Shown here: positions 35,597 through 44,216 of the stretch, piece by piece | Layout: each line of letters opens with the position of its first letter | Position numbering within the stretch: the stretch's first letter is position 1 | Assembly: GCF_900155605.1 (NCBI RefSeq) | Contig: NZ_LT707420.1 | Coordinates: 1,358,842 to 1,422,841, forward strand | Length of the DNA: 64,000 nt | Reading direction: 5' to 3' | Source of the DNA: Actinomyces marseillensis | GTDB lineage: Bacteria; Actinomycetota; Actinomycetes; Actinomycetales; Actinomycetaceae | The notes under the pieces: generated by a model | What the model was told of the DNA's origin: nothing | The model's input: only the letters and a program-made list of their open reading frames with translations | Database searches by the model: none | Program-made: the position numbers and the translations under genes

Positions 35597-36618
35597 TGGA
35601 ACCCTTTGACGTTCACGGTGAAAATATTGTTTTAGTCCCGATGTCTGCGAACGACGCGGTAGATCTTACTGACGCACTGCAGGATCCGATTTTCCACGAA
35701 ACAACCTCGATTCCTCATCCTTACACTCTGTCCATGGCTGAAGAGAATCTTGCAAAGGTGCCTTCGAAGTGGGAGCAGGGGAGTGCGGATTGGGCGATCC
35801 GCAGTGCCCATGATGGACGTTTCCTTGGCCGCTTCGAACTTATTCGAAATGCTCACTTTTCTGACCGTTATGAAGTCTCGTATTTCGTGTGCCACAGCGA
35901 ATGGGGACAGGGCATTGCAACCGAAGCGGTCGCTTGTGCCCTCGATGCTGCTTTTGGAACCTTGGGCGCTTCCAGAGTTGAGTGGGCGGCGCATGTAGGA
36001 AATTGGGGTTCGTGGAAAGCAGTGTGGAAGAACGGTTTCCGCAAGGAAGGCATTGTGCGTCTTCCCGGTTACGAGGCCTGGGTGGGTGGCATCCTTTCTA
36101 CTGACCCGCGTACTCCCGCCACTGCCTGGGACGGGCCTAGCGCTGGGACACCCGAAGTTTTGGACTCATCGCGTCCGCAAGCTCTTGTTCAGCAGTTCCA
36201 CAGCACCTACTTCATGCCTGATCGCGTGCGAGACGGTCAGGAACCAACCCTTGATTATGAGCGTCTCCACATGCGCGTGAGCTTGATTCGCGAAGAGTTC
36301 GCTGAACTCCTGGGCGCGGTTTACGGAAAGGAAGCTCGCGCAATCGTTGAAGAAGCGACGCAGCGCGCGACCGCTGCCGACGATGGGACGCGCGACATTA
36401 TTGAGACAGCGGATGCTCTAGGGGATTTGGTCTATGTCATCTACGGCATGGCCCTCGAGTCGGGCATTGACTTGAATCGTGTCCTCGCTGAAATTCAGGC
36501 ATCCAATTTGTCGAAACTGATGCCGGATGGAAGTGTCAAGCTCCGCGAGGATGGCAAGGTTTTGAAGGGCCCGAACTTCTTCACTCCGAATATCGCACGA
36601 GCCCTCGGTCAGCAATAA
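35596..36618 (+). CDS. GNAT acetyltransferase fused to a MazG/PRA-PH-like NTP pyrophosphohydrolase
   Basis: A 340-aa two-domain protein. Residues 1-175 are a RimJ/RimL-type GNAT domain with the acetyl-CoA region EWGQGIATEAVACAL and NWGSWKAVWKNGF. After a linker, residues 205-335 look like an all-alpha NTP pyrophosphohydrolase (MazG/HisE superfamily): the helix IREEFAELLGAVYG supplies the acidic ExxE face, DIIETADALGDLVYVIYG the second, and the tail NLSKLMPDGSVKLREDGKVLKGPNFF is typical of phage-like PRA-PH proteins. Acetylation target and nucleotide are unknown. The frame is continuous, with no sign of sequencing error. Confidence 0.82.
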   Translation: MEPFDVHGENIVLVPMSANDAVDLTDALQDPIFHETTSIPHPYTLSMAEENLAKVPSKWEQGSADWAIRSAHDGRFLGRFELIRNAHFSDRYEVSYFVCHSEWGQGIATEAVACALDAAFGTLGASRVEWAAHVGNWGSWKAVWKNGFRKEGIVRLPGYEAWVGGILSTDPRTPATAWDGPSAGTPEVLDSSRPQALVQQFHSTYFMPDRVRDGQEPTLDYERLHMRVSLIREEFAELLGAVYGKEARAIVEEATQRATAADDGTRDIIETADALGDLVYVIYGMALESGIDLNRVLAEIQASNLSKLMPDGSVKLREDGKVLKGPNFFTPNIARALGQQ

Positions 36619-36692
36619 CACACTTTTTGCGCTCGTCGCGCAGAAAGTTTTCGGGGACAATGAAGGGGAGCGAACGAGTAAAGGAGAGCGCT

Positions 36693-37790
36693 GTGGCCCG
36701 AGTCGTCGTTGTCGGTGGCGGATACGGTGGTGTCACCGTCGCCAAGGGACTTGATCCTTTGGCTGAAGTCATCTTGGTTGAACAAAAGGATCAATTCGTT
36801 CATCACGCTGCGGCTTTGCGTGCAGCTGTTGACGAGGCGTGGCAGCACTCGATCTTCATGCCCTACACAAACCTTCTGACCAATGGCCGGGTTGTGCACG
36901 GAACCGTTTCGCGGGTTGAAGGCACTCGTGTTCATATTTTTGGACAGGATCCCATTGATGCGGACTACGTCGTGCTCGCAACTGGCTCGACCTATCCTTT
37001 TCCTGCGAAGTACACGGCTTCCCGGTCTGACGTTGCAAAAGCTCGTTTGAGTCAGCTTTCCGCTTATCTCCATGGTGCGCGCTCTGTGTTATTGGTCGGC
37101 GGCGGAACCGTTGGTATTGAATTTGCTGGCGAACTGCGTCATGCGTTCCCAGACATTGACATCACTTTGGTTGAGAAGAGCCCGGAAATCCTGCCGACCT
37201 ACGGCTTCTCTGAGGCTCTGCGCGACCAGGTACGTGAGCAGCTGGCTGAATTGAACATTCGCCTTTTTGAAGGTTCAGAGCTTGCCTACCTTCCGCCGTT
37301 TAACGTCGGTGAACTCGGCCACTTCAACGTCGAAACCAAGGACGGTCATAGCATCGAAGCAGATATCTGGTTCCAGTGCTATGGATCGCGTCCAAATTCC
37401 GGCTACGTCATCGGCACCTCCTTGGAATCTGCATTGCGTCCCGATGGGGCTCTGAGGGTTGAATCGACGTTGCTTGTGTCTGGACAAGAACGTGTCTATG
37501 CAGTCGGCGACCTGACCGATGTCCGCGAGTCGAAGCGTGCGGATGCCGCACGTGCTCAGGCGCGCGTGGTTATTGCAAATATCTCTGCACAGCTCGCTGG
37601 AAAGACTCCCGAAGTCCAATATGTTCCCAGTGATGAATGGGTAATCTTGCCACTGGGGCCTGAGCACGGCGTCTCCCAGCTTCTTGATAGCGAGGGAAAT
37701 GCTCGTATTCTAGGTGCGGATCAAACTGCCGAGATTAAGGGCGCTGACCTCATGGTTTCGGGCATTCGTTCTCAACTGAACTTACCCTAG
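36693..37790 (+). CDS. NAD(P)/FAD-dependent oxidoreductase (NDH-2/FSP1-like)
   Basis: A 365-aa pyridine nucleotide-disulfide oxidoreductase-fold flavoprotein. FAD binds at VVVVGGGYGGVTVAKGL (N-terminus), NAD(P)H at LLVGGGTVGIEFAGEL near residue 135, and a second FAD motif VYAVGDLTD lies near 270. It resembles the AIFM2/FSP1 and type II NADH dehydrogenase group, which reduces quinones. No C-terminal membrane helix is clear. GTG 36693 follows AAGGAGAG; the longer open frame upstream lacks such a site. Confidence 0.88.
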   Translation: MARVVVVGGGYGGVTVAKGLDPLAEVILVEQKDQFVHHAAALRAAVDEAWQHSIFMPYTNLLTNGRVVHGTVSRVEGTRVHIFGQDPIDADYVVLATGSTYPFPAKYTASRSDVAKARLSQLSAYLHGARSVLLVGGGTVGIEFAGELRHAFPDIDITLVEKSPEILPTYGFSEALRDQVREQLAELNIRLFEGSELAYLPPFNVGELGHFNVETKDGHSIEADIWFQCYGSRPNSGYVIGTSLESALRPDGALRVESTLLVSGQERVYAVGDLTDVRESKRADAARAQARVVIANISAQLAGKTPEVQYVPSDEWVILPLGPEHGVSQLLDSEGNARILGADQTAEIKGADLMVSGIRSQLNLP

Positions 37791-37799
37791 AGTTTCATG

Positions 37800-37805
37800 T
37801 AGAAT
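37800..37805 (+). promoter_or_regulatory. -10 element of the acidic protein gene, leaderless
   Basis: TAGAAT ends eight bases before the ATG at 37814. There is no ribosome binding site. Confidence 0.45.
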
Positions 37806-37813
37806 ATGTGACC

Positions 37814-38116
37814 ATGACCACGAATCCGCGCCTCGTTCTTGATCAATTGATCGCAGCCTTCGAAAACCACTATGAAGTTACGTCTTCAGACCAGGTTGAC
37901 GAGCAGGCACTCCTTGACGCTGAAGAGGCACTTCGTGACGCCTTCTTCACCTACGACGACGTACTTTTCACGCAGTATGAAGTCGAACTTCCTTTCGATC
38001 TCATTGTCTCTGACGATGATGAAGACGGCGAAGAGGACGACGATTTCATCGATCTGGAAGACGAAGAGGACGACGACGATTTCATCGATCTGGAAGACGA
38101 AGAGGACGACGACTGA
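37814..38116 (+). CDS. Small acidic actinobacterial protein with tandem repeat tail
   Basis: A 100-aa protein. Residues 1-65 look like a conserved helical domain (NPRLVLDQLIAAFENHYEV ... EEALRDAFFTYDDVLFTQYEVELPFDLIV). I recall related short proteins labelled primosomal protein in actinobacteria, a name with no visible support. The last 30 residues are almost wholly Asp/Glu and come from a duplicated 36-base unit. The tail could mimic nucleic acid or bind cations. Start could also be GTG 37808. Confidence 0.7.
   Translation: MTTNPRLVLDQLIAAFENHYEVTSSDQVDEQALLDAEEALRDAFFTYDDVLFTQYEVELPFDLIVSDDDEDGEEDDDFIDLEDEEDDDDFIDLEDEEDDD
38039..38110 (+). repeat. 36-bp tandem direct repeat, two identical copies
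   Basis: Two perfect in-frame copies (38039-38074 and 38075-38110) each encode DDFIDLEDEEDD. A less exact third unit precedes them. The repeat invites slippage that would change the acidic tail by 12 residues. Confidence 0.9.
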
Positions 38117-38147
38117 GATTGTCGCCTAAAGGTCACGTACATCAATG

Positions 38148-38179
38148 AGTGTGGGGCAGCCTTCGGGCTGGCCCACACT
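38148..38179. terminator. Bidirectional terminator hairpin
   Basis: AGTGTGGGgCAGCC-ttcg-GGCTGgCCCACACT has 13 pairs and one mismatch, with a TTCG loop. It is followed by TTATTTAT on the plus strand and separates two convergent genes. Confidence 0.75.
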
Positions 38180-38181
38180 GC

Positions 38182-39099
38182 TTATTTATCTGCTAGCTCG
38201 TTGAGGACGCTGCGGATAGGCGAAGGTAGTTCAAGCTGTCCAGCAAGAAGCTGCTCGAGCTGTTTGAGGTTCCTCGGTCCGATAATCGTACTCGTCACAC
38301 CGGGAGTGTCGCGCACCCAAGCAAGCGCAATATCTGCGATTGATGACTCCAGCCCCTGCGCGGCCTGAGAGAGGGCCTCGACAATGGGATCGCTGGAATC
38401 AAGGTAAGGCGCAACAGTGTGACGCAAGTGCGTGGAGGCTGCGCGTGAGTCCGGGGGAGTGGCGTGGCGGTACTTTCCTGTTAGCACGCCTCCAGCAAGT
38501 GGCGAGTGCGCAAGAAAACCAAAATTCTTGTCTCGGGCACGATCAAGGAGGGGAGAAGGACACACAAGCGAGAACTCTTCTTCGACAGCGGTCAAGGGAA
38601 GAATTTCAGACTTTGCCCAGGCAAGTGCGCAATCCCAAGTATCACGGTGACTCAACCCCACGTAGTGCGCGCGGCCGCTGGAATACGCCCACTGAAGTGC
38701 CAACAGTGTTTCTTCCAATGGGACGGATGCACGTGAAGGCGTTGCAAGCCAGAGATCAACGTAATCGGTGTCAAGAATCGCCAGTGTTGTGTCCAGGCAA
38801 CGCAACATATCTCCGCGGGAGGCCGAAACTTCGTTAGAACCTTGCGAAAAGCGCATTGCTCCTCGCAAGGCGATAACAATGCGATGACGTCCGACTTGTT
38901 TGAGCGCCTGTGAAAGGACACTGAGCGCGCGTCCGCTGCCGTGGAGAGGACTAATTTCGACGAGGCTTCCACCCGCGTCGACGAAGGCAGCCAACATTGC
39001 ACAGGCCTGCTCTTCGGCGGTATCGCGCCCCCACGTCAATGTTCCAAGTCCAAGACTCGATACGGCGAGGCCGTGTTTTCCGCAGTGTCGAATATCCAT
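38182..39099 (-). CDS. Aldo/keto reductase-fold protein with degenerate catalytic tetrad
   Basis: A 305-aa (beta/alpha)8 protein of the aldo/keto reductase family, with the typical start GLAVSSLGLGTLTWG and the cofactor-region tail TSTIIGPRNLKQLEQLL. All four tetrad positions are changed: Asp to Glu48 (SLVEISPLHG), Tyr to His53, Lys to Arg79 (IVIALRG) and His to Thr120 (DLWLATP). NADPH binding may remain, but normal carbonyl reduction is unlikely. It is divergent from uppP. It might be a binding or regulatory protein. Confidence 0.85.
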   Translation of the reverse strand: MDIRHCGKHGLAVSSLGLGTLTWGRDTAEEQACAMLAAFVDAGGSLVEISPLHGSGRALSVLSQALKQVGRHRIVIALRGAMRFSQGSNEVSASRGDMLRCLDTTLAILDTDYVDLWLATPSRASVPLEETLLALQWAYSSGRAHYVGLSHRDTWDCALAWAKSEILPLTAVEEEFSLVCPSPLLDRARDKNFGFLAHSPLAGGVLTGKYRHATPPDSRAASTHLRHTVAPYLDSSDPIVEALSQAAQGLESSIADIALAWVRDTPGVTSTIIGPRNLKQLEQLLAGQLELPSPIRSVLNELADK

Positions 39100-39173
39100 G
39101 TCACTAGAGTAGAACGCCAGCTCTATGACGGCCTACACATGCGCAAATTTCGCTTTGACGGGGCCCTGGGCCC

Positions 39174-39179
39174 TACAGT
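39174..39179 (+). promoter_or_regulatory. -10 element of uppP, leaderless
   Basis: TACAGT ends six bases before the ATG at 39186. A TTGACG at 39155-39160 is only 13 bases upstream, too close for a standard -35. Confidence 0.5.
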
Positions 39180-39185
39180 GGATGT

Positions 39186-40043
39186 ATGAGCTGGCTTGAT
39201 GCAATCATTCTCGGGCTTGTCCAAGGTCTGACAGAATTTCTTCCAATTTCTTCTTCGGCGCACATTCGAATTGTTGGAGAACTCATGGGATCGTCAGATC
39301 CAGGGGCTGCCTTCACGGCAATTACGCAGATTGGGACAGAACTCGCTGTCCTCATCGTCTTTTGGAAAGACATCGTGCGGATTCTTCGAGCGTGGTTCCG
39401 CTCATTGCCGCTCGGCTCTCAAGAGTCACGCGTCCCTTCATCGGATCCTGATGCGCGCATGGGGTGGATGATCATCGTTGGTTCCCTCCCCATCGGAATT
39501 CTGGGCCTACTCTTCCAAGACGCGATCGACACGACACTGCGTAACTTGTGGATTACCTCTGTGATGCTGATTGTCTTCGGCCTTCTTCTTGGTTTTGTCG
39601 ACCGTTACGCGCCGGATACGCGTGAGCTGAAATCGATGAGTTGGAAAGACGCAATACTTTATGGTCTTGCACAAGCAATGGCTTTGATCCCCGGAGTGTC
39701 CCGTTCGGGGGGAACCATTACCATGGGGCGTTTCCTCGGATATTCCCGCGAAGCTGCAGCTCGCTATTCTTTTCTTCTCGCGATGCCCGCGATTATGGCC
39801 TCGGGACTGTATAAAGTTGCCAAGGTCGTAACCGGCGGCGACGCGATTGCGGTTGGCCCGACCGTGCTCGCAACAGTGATTGCTTTCGGGGTTGGAATCG
39901 TTGTTATTTTGTGGTTCCTGAAGATCATTTCAACGCGTTCCTACGCGCCTTTTGTGTGGTACCGCATAGCCATTGGTATTCTTGTAGCCCTTGGCCTTGT
40001 TACCGGAGTGCTTTCCGCATTGGGGACGGGTGCGGGCGTGTAA
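39186..40043 (+). CDS. uppP: Undecaprenyl-diphosphatase UppP (BacA)
   Basis: A 285-aa polytopic membrane enzyme that dephosphorylates undecaprenyl diphosphate to recycle the cell-wall lipid carrier; overproduction gives bacitracin resistance. Both catalytic motifs are intact: [13 protein letters not shown] at residues 14-26 and [17 protein letters not shown] near 170. About eight helices. A possible leaderless promoter lies in front. The HAD gene follows after 27 bases. Confidence 0.95.
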   Translation: MSWLDAIILGLVQGLTEFLPISSSAHIRIVGELMGSSDPGAAFTAITQIGTELAVLIVFWKDIVRILRAWFRSLPLGSQESRVPSSDPDARMGWMIIVGSLPIGILGLLFQDAIDTTLRNLWITSVMLIVFGLLLGFVDRYAPDTRELKSMSWKDAILYGLAQAMALIPGVSRSGGTITMGRFLGYSREAAARYSFLLAMPAIMASGLYKVAKVVTGGDAIAVGPTVLATVIAFGVGIVVILWFLKIISTRSYAPFVWYRIAIGILVALGLVTGVLSALGTGAGV

Positions 40044-40070
40044 TCGTTCGAAGGAGAGAGGACCGCACGA

Positions 40071-40760
40071 ATGACACAACCTCAGGCAATTCTTTTCGAC
40101 ATGGATGGAACCATTGTTGATACAGAACCCTTGTGGGAAGCTGCCGAAGCGCGGGCTCTTGCCGAAATGGGCACGAAAATGACCCCAGATATGCGTGCTC
40201 AACTTCTAGGGTCAACCTTGCCGCGAATGGTGGCTCTCTTGCGTTCCTTCGCCGCTCATCCCCTTGACGAGGCCGTGGTTGGGGAGCGCGTTGAGCAGGG
40301 AGTGATCGATCTCCTTGATGAGGGGCTGCCGTGGAAAGTTGGCCTTCGAGAGCTTCTCGAATGGGCGAATTCCAAGGGAATCCCCACCGCGGTCGTCACC
40401 GCAACACGGCGCCACGTTGCTTCTCGCGTGCTTGCCCATGCACCTGCCACCCCTGGGTTTACGACAGCGGTTTATGGTGACGATGTTGCTGAGGGAAAGC
40501 CTTCGCCCGAGGGCTACCTTAAGGCCGCGCGTCTTCTTGGGGTTGATATTGCCTCCTGTCTGATCGTTGAGGATTCCCCCGTAGGACTTCAAGCAGCTTC
40601 GGCCAGCGGCGGGGTGGCTGTGGCGATCAAAGGCGCGGCGGCAGAAGATTTTGCGAAGAACTACCCGTACATTCGTGAACTGTCAGACCTGAATGAGGAA
40701 GTTATTCAGGCGATTATGGCGGGTGAGTGCCCGAACTTTGTCCAGGGGGCACATTCCTAA
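40071..40760 (+). CDS. HAD superfamily phosphatase (beta-PGM-like)
   Basis: A 229-aa HAD-IA hydrolase. Motif I FDMDGTIVDTEPLW has both catalytic aspartates, motif II VVTATR supplies Thr, and motif IV IVEDSPVGLQAA holds the metal acidic pair. The four-helix cap lies between residues 15 and 90. The substrate is unknown; sugar phosphates are typical. It has a GAAGGAGAG site. Its stop overlaps the convergent RecB-like gene by three bases. Confidence 0.9.
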   Translation: MTQPQAILFDMDGTIVDTEPLWEAAEARALAEMGTKMTPDMRAQLLGSTLPRMVALLRSFAAHPLDEAVVGERVEQGVIDLLDEGLPWKVGLRELLEWANSKGIPTAVVTATRRHVASRVLAHAPATPGFTTAVYGDDVAEGKPSPEGYLKAARLLGVDIASCLIVEDSPVGLQAASASGGVAVAIKGAAAEDFAKNYPYIRELSDLNEEVIQAIMAGECPNFVQGAHS

Positions 40761-41596
40761 CGGGGAGCAGGTCCTACCGCTAGAAGACGCTGAAGTCCTT
40801 CTTGCGGAATCTTGGGGGTTTCTCCGTTAAACAGCGGGCACAACTGTTGAACTCCGCACCAATTACACAGGGGATTCTTGCGAGGCGGGAAGTATTCCTT
40901 CACTGCGTCATTCCTGATCTGCTCCCATAGAGCGCCCAGCTGCGCACTCAAGCGATCAATATCTGCCGGGTCCGGATCGAAAGTTAAGACCTTTTGCGAG
41001 GCGAGGTAAACGAGCTGGGTACGTTTAGGTAGACGCTCTGTGAGGCTGAGAAGAAGCGCGTAGAAACGCATTTGGAAGAGAGCCTCTTCTTGGAATCGCT
41101 CGGAGGGTGCTTTACCGGTCTTGTAATCAATGACGCGTAAGTCACCGTTTGGAGCCCGATCGACGCGGTCGATGTACCCCAAGAGGTGCACGCCATCTTG
41201 AGTTGTTCCCTCGACAAGGGCCTCCCTTGAATGAGGTTCAAGTGCGCGAGGTTCCTCGATCTGAAAATAGTTCGAAATCATTGAACGCATACGTGCGTAC
41301 CAACGTTCAAAATCCGCATGATCCTTAAAAAGACTCATCACCGTGGGATCTTGCTCGAGGGTAGTCTTCCATTCGCGTTCCAAAAGACTGTGAGCGAGTG
41401 CTTCATCGCGCTGCATTCGTGGAGCCGCATAGAGGTTTTCGAGCGCGCTGTGCACGGTAGTTCCCAAGAGAGTCGCCTGAGTGGGAGGCTCTTTGACCCG
41501 GTCGACAACGTGGAGACGAAACTGAAGCGGGCAGCGCTGATACTCTTTTGCGCGGCTTGCTGACAATGCTGGATGACTCGGACGGGAATTCCTCAT
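40757..41596 (-). CDS. RecB/Cas4-family PD-(D/E)XK exonuclease
   Basis: A 279-aa nuclease. The catalytic residues are GTTVHSALE (His) near 46, GYIDRVD (Asp) near 140 and VIDYKTGK (D-x-K) near 155. Four cysteines, one near residue 22 (YQRCPLQF) and three in CNWCGVQQLC near 248, fit the iron-sulfur site of AddB/Cas4-like nucleases. There is no CRISPR array nearby, so it is not a CRISPR Cas4. It probably acts in DNA repair. Confidence 0.9.
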   Translation of the reverse strand: MRNSRPSHPALSASRAKEYQRCPLQFRLHVVDRVKEPPTQATLLGTTVHSALENLYAAPRMQRDEALAHSLLEREWKTTLEQDPTVMSLFKDHADFERWYARMRSMISNYFQIEEPRALEPHSREALVEGTTQDGVHLLGYIDRVDRAPNGDLRVIDYKTGKAPSERFQEEALFQMRFYALLLSLTERLPKRTQLVYLASQKVLTFDPDPADIDRLSAQLGALWEQIRNDAVKEYFPPRKNPLCNWCGVQQLCPLFNGETPKIPQEGLQRLLAVGPAPR

Positions 41597-41664
41597 GGTC
41601 CTACCGTAACGAGTTCCACCTTCTGAGGCGCGCTTTTAACAGGAATTTCATCTTTGGCTCACGG

Positions 41665-41670
41665 TAGTGT
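41665..41670 (+). promoter_or_regulatory. -10 element of the trmI-pup operon, leaderless
   Basis: TAGTGT ends seven bases before the ATG at 41678. No ribosome binding site precedes the ATG. This would drive the six-gene pupylation operon. Confidence 0.5.
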
Positions 41671-41677
41671 AGAGGCG

Positions 41678-42712
41678 ATGAGTACTCATGAAACTGCACT
41701 CCATGGCCTCGGTCAAGAACGCCATCGTGGTCCCCTCCGCGAAGGTGAGAGGGTTCAAATTCGCGATCCCAAGGGACGCCTCCACCAGGTGATTTTGGTT
41801 GCGGGTGGTCGCTTCCAATCAAATCGTGGTTTTATCGACCATGATGATCTGATTGGCCGCCCTGATGGCCAAGTGATCACTACTGAGGAAGGACGTCAGT
41901 TCCAAATTCTGCGTCCTCTCCAAGCTGACTACGTCATGTCGATGCCCAGAGGCGCAGCTGTGGTTTACCCCAAGGACGCTGGGACGATTGTTCACTACGC
42001 GGATATCTTCCCTGGAGCAGTTGTCGTCGAGGCCGGTGCCGGCTCAGGTGCTTTGTCGATGGCCCTCCTCAACGCTGTGGGGGAGAAGGGGACGCTCATT
42101 TCTGTTGAGCGCCGCGAAGAATTCGCCGAGATTGCTCGGGACAATGTTGAACTGTGGTTTGGAACGCCACACCCCGCGTGGGATTTACGTGTCGGCGATC
42201 TTGCAGAGGAATTACTAGGTTTGCCCGAGGCCAGCGTTGACCGGATTGTCCTCGACATGCTTGCGCCTTGGGAGAACCTTGACGCGGTTGCTCACGCACT
42301 TGTTCCCGGTGGAGTTCTCTGCTGCTACATCGCAACCGTTACTCAGATGTCGCGTTTGATTGAAGACCTGCGAGCTACGCAGAACTTTACCGAGCCTCTC
42401 GCATGGGAAAGCCTTTCACGTGAGTGGCATGTTGACGGTCTTGCCGTTCGCCCCGAACACCGAATGGTTGCGCACACGGGATTCCTCATGATTTGTCGAC
42501 GTCTAGCTCCCAATACTCTTCCCCAGGAGCGTTCCACGCGTCCCGCGAAGGCAGCTGAAGGCCTCCAAGGAGCATGGGATGAGGAAGACGAGTGGAGCGA
42601 GTCGCGCGTGGGTTTGCGCCTGAGCTCAGATAAGAAGATTCGTAAGGTTCGCCGAGATCTTGAGGCGAAGGCCCGCACATGGGTTGAGGGAAGAGACAGC
42701 GATGAGCGCTGA
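41678..42712 (+). CDS. trmI: tRNA (adenine(58)-N1)-methyltransferase TrmI
   Basis: A 344-aa class I methyltransferase that makes m1A58 in tRNA. The N-terminal beta domain carries REGERVQIRDPKGR and the SAM site is VVEAGAGSGALSMAL near residue 115; the LDMLAPWENLDAVAHALVPGG block follows. A C-terminal extension of about 60 charged residues is present. TTG 41654 is an alternative start. It opens the pupylation operon, as in mycobacteria, and overlaps arc by 11 bases. Confidence 0.92.
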   Translation: MSTHETALHGLGQERHRGPLREGERVQIRDPKGRLHQVILVAGGRFQSNRGFIDHDDLIGRPDGQVITTEEGRQFQILRPLQADYVMSMPRGAAVVYPKDAGTIVHYADIFPGAVVVEAGAGSGALSMALLNAVGEKGTLISVERREEFAEIARDNVELWFGTPHPAWDLRVGDLAEELLGLPEASVDRIVLDMLAPWENLDAVAHALVPGGVLCCYIATVTQMSRLIEDLRATQNFTEPLAWESLSREWHVDGLAVRPEHRMVAHTGFLMICRRLAPNTLPQERSTRPAKAAEGLQGAWDEEDEWSESRVGLRLSSDKKIRKVRRDLEAKARTWVEGRDSDER

Positions 42713-44216
42713 ACAGACAGAATTGTCGATTCTCGAACAAAAGAATGCGCACCTAAGCGCAGCACTTACTCAAGTTCGTCAAGAACTCCTTCGCCTCCGT
42801 GAGCAACTCAAACATGTGAATCAGCCACCGTTGACCCTTGGGGTTTTTCACCGTGGTGATACGGATGCGCGCAGTGTTGAGGTCTATGTTTCTGGCCGAC
42901 TGATGCGTCTTGCCGTAGCAACGCAGGTTGATATCACCTCGATCTCTCCGGGCCAGCACGTCCTGATCGACGACAAGATGGTCGTCGTTGGGGTAGGCGA
43001 ATACTCACGCGTCGGTGAACTTGCGCAGGTCGCCGAGCTGATCGGTACCGATCGTGCGGTTGTCTCAGCGGAGGCTGGTAGCCATCGCATTGTTGAGCTT
43101 GCTGGACCTCTTCGCCACGGAACTTTGCGTCCCGGCGAAAGTGTCTTGGTCGATACTCGCACGGCTTTTGCCTATGAGCGCGTCATTCGTCAAGATGTTG
43201 AGCAGCTTCTTACTCCTGAAATTCCTCAGGTCACCTTTGATGACATCGGTGGTCTTGATGAACAGATCACAACGATCCGTCAGGCAATCGAGTTGCCGCT
43301 TAGGCATCCCGAGCTCTATCGGCAGTATGGCTTGCGCCCAACGAAAGGCATCCTGCTGTATGGCCCTCCTGGCTCCGGTAAAACACTGATTGCGCAAGCG
43401 CTTGCGCATTCGCTGCGTGATTTCAGTTCCTCTGGAGAAGGTTATTTCCTCTCGATCAAGGGGCCAGAACTTCTGACCAAGTTTGTCGGCGAAACTGAAC
43501 GACAGATCCGCGCGATTTTTGCGCGTGCCCGAGTTCTTGCTTCGGCGAAAGTGCCGGTCGTGATCTTTTTCGATGAAATGGAGGCCTTGTTCCGTACGCG
43601 TGGAACGGGTATTTCATCCGATGTTGAAACCATGGTCGTCCCGCAGCTTCTTGCCGAAATGGATGGCGTTGAGAGTCTTGATAACGTCGTGATTGTGGGT
43701 GCTTCGAACCGTGCAGACATGATCGACCCCGCGGTTTTGCGCCCCGGTCGACTCGATGTTCGTATCCGCATTGATCGACCGGACCAGGCCTCGGCACACG
43801 CAATCTTTGTGAAGCACCTTGATGCGTCTGTTCCACTTCAAACGAGGCCAGATGGACTTTCTCATGATGAGATGATCTCACGCGCGGTTGCTCATCTGTA
43901 TCGGCGTGAAGCTGATACTGCGCTCTTGAGTGCACGCACTCATAGTGGTACTGATCGAACGATTTATCTCGCAGACATCGTTTCAGGTGCCATGATTGCT
44001 GGGATTGTCGAACGGGCAAAGAAGTACGCAATTCTGGACGCAATCGAAAACTCCCGAAACGGACTGACGATTGAGCACCTGATGCGTGGCCTCGACGACG
44101 AAATCCGAGAATCGATGGAGCTCGCGACCCGTCAGGCGCCGGCGGACTGGGCGCGCACAATTGGCCTCGACCAAGACATCGTTGACATCCGACCGATCAA
44201 GAAAGAGGAGGAATGA
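42702..44216 (+). CDS. arc: Proteasome-associated AAA ATPase ARC/Mpa
   Basis: A 504-aa hexameric unfoldase. A coiled coil (about residues 5-40) recognises Pup; two OB domains follow; the AAA module has Walker A YGPPGSGKTLIAQ near 228 and Walker B VIFFDEME near 290. The C-terminus ends IRPIKKEEE and lacks the GQYL-type tail that docks Mpa on the 20S proteasome. ATG 42702 lies inside the end of trmI. It overlaps dop by four bases. Confidence 0.94.
   Translation: MSAEQTELSILEQKNAHLSAALTQVRQELLRLREQLKHVNQPPLTLGVFHRGDTDARSVEVYVSGRLMRLAVATQVDITSISPGQHVLIDDKMVVVGVGEYSRVGELAQVAELIGTDRAVVSAEAGSHRIVELAGPLRHGTLRPGESVLVDTRTAFAYERVIRQDVEQLLTPEIPQVTFDDIGGLDEQITTIRQAIELPLRHPELYRQYGLRPTKGILLYGPPGSGKTLIAQALAHSLRDFSSSGEGYFLSIKGPELLTKFVGETERQIRAIFARARVLASAKVPVVIFFDEMEALFRTRGTGISSDVETMVVPQLLAEMDGVESLDNVVIVGASNRADMIDPAVLRPGRLDVRIRIDRPDQASAHAIFVKHLDASVPLQTRPDGLSHDEMISRAVAHLYRREADTALLSARTHSGTDRTIYLADIVSGAMIAGIVERAKKYAILDAIENSRNGLTIEHLMRGLDDEIRESMELATRQAPADWARTIGLDQDIVDIRPIKKEEE

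Noticed and set aside
40757-41596. Cas4 of a CRISPR system
   Set aside because: The nuclease has a Cas4-like cysteine pattern, but there are no repeats or other cas genes in the window.
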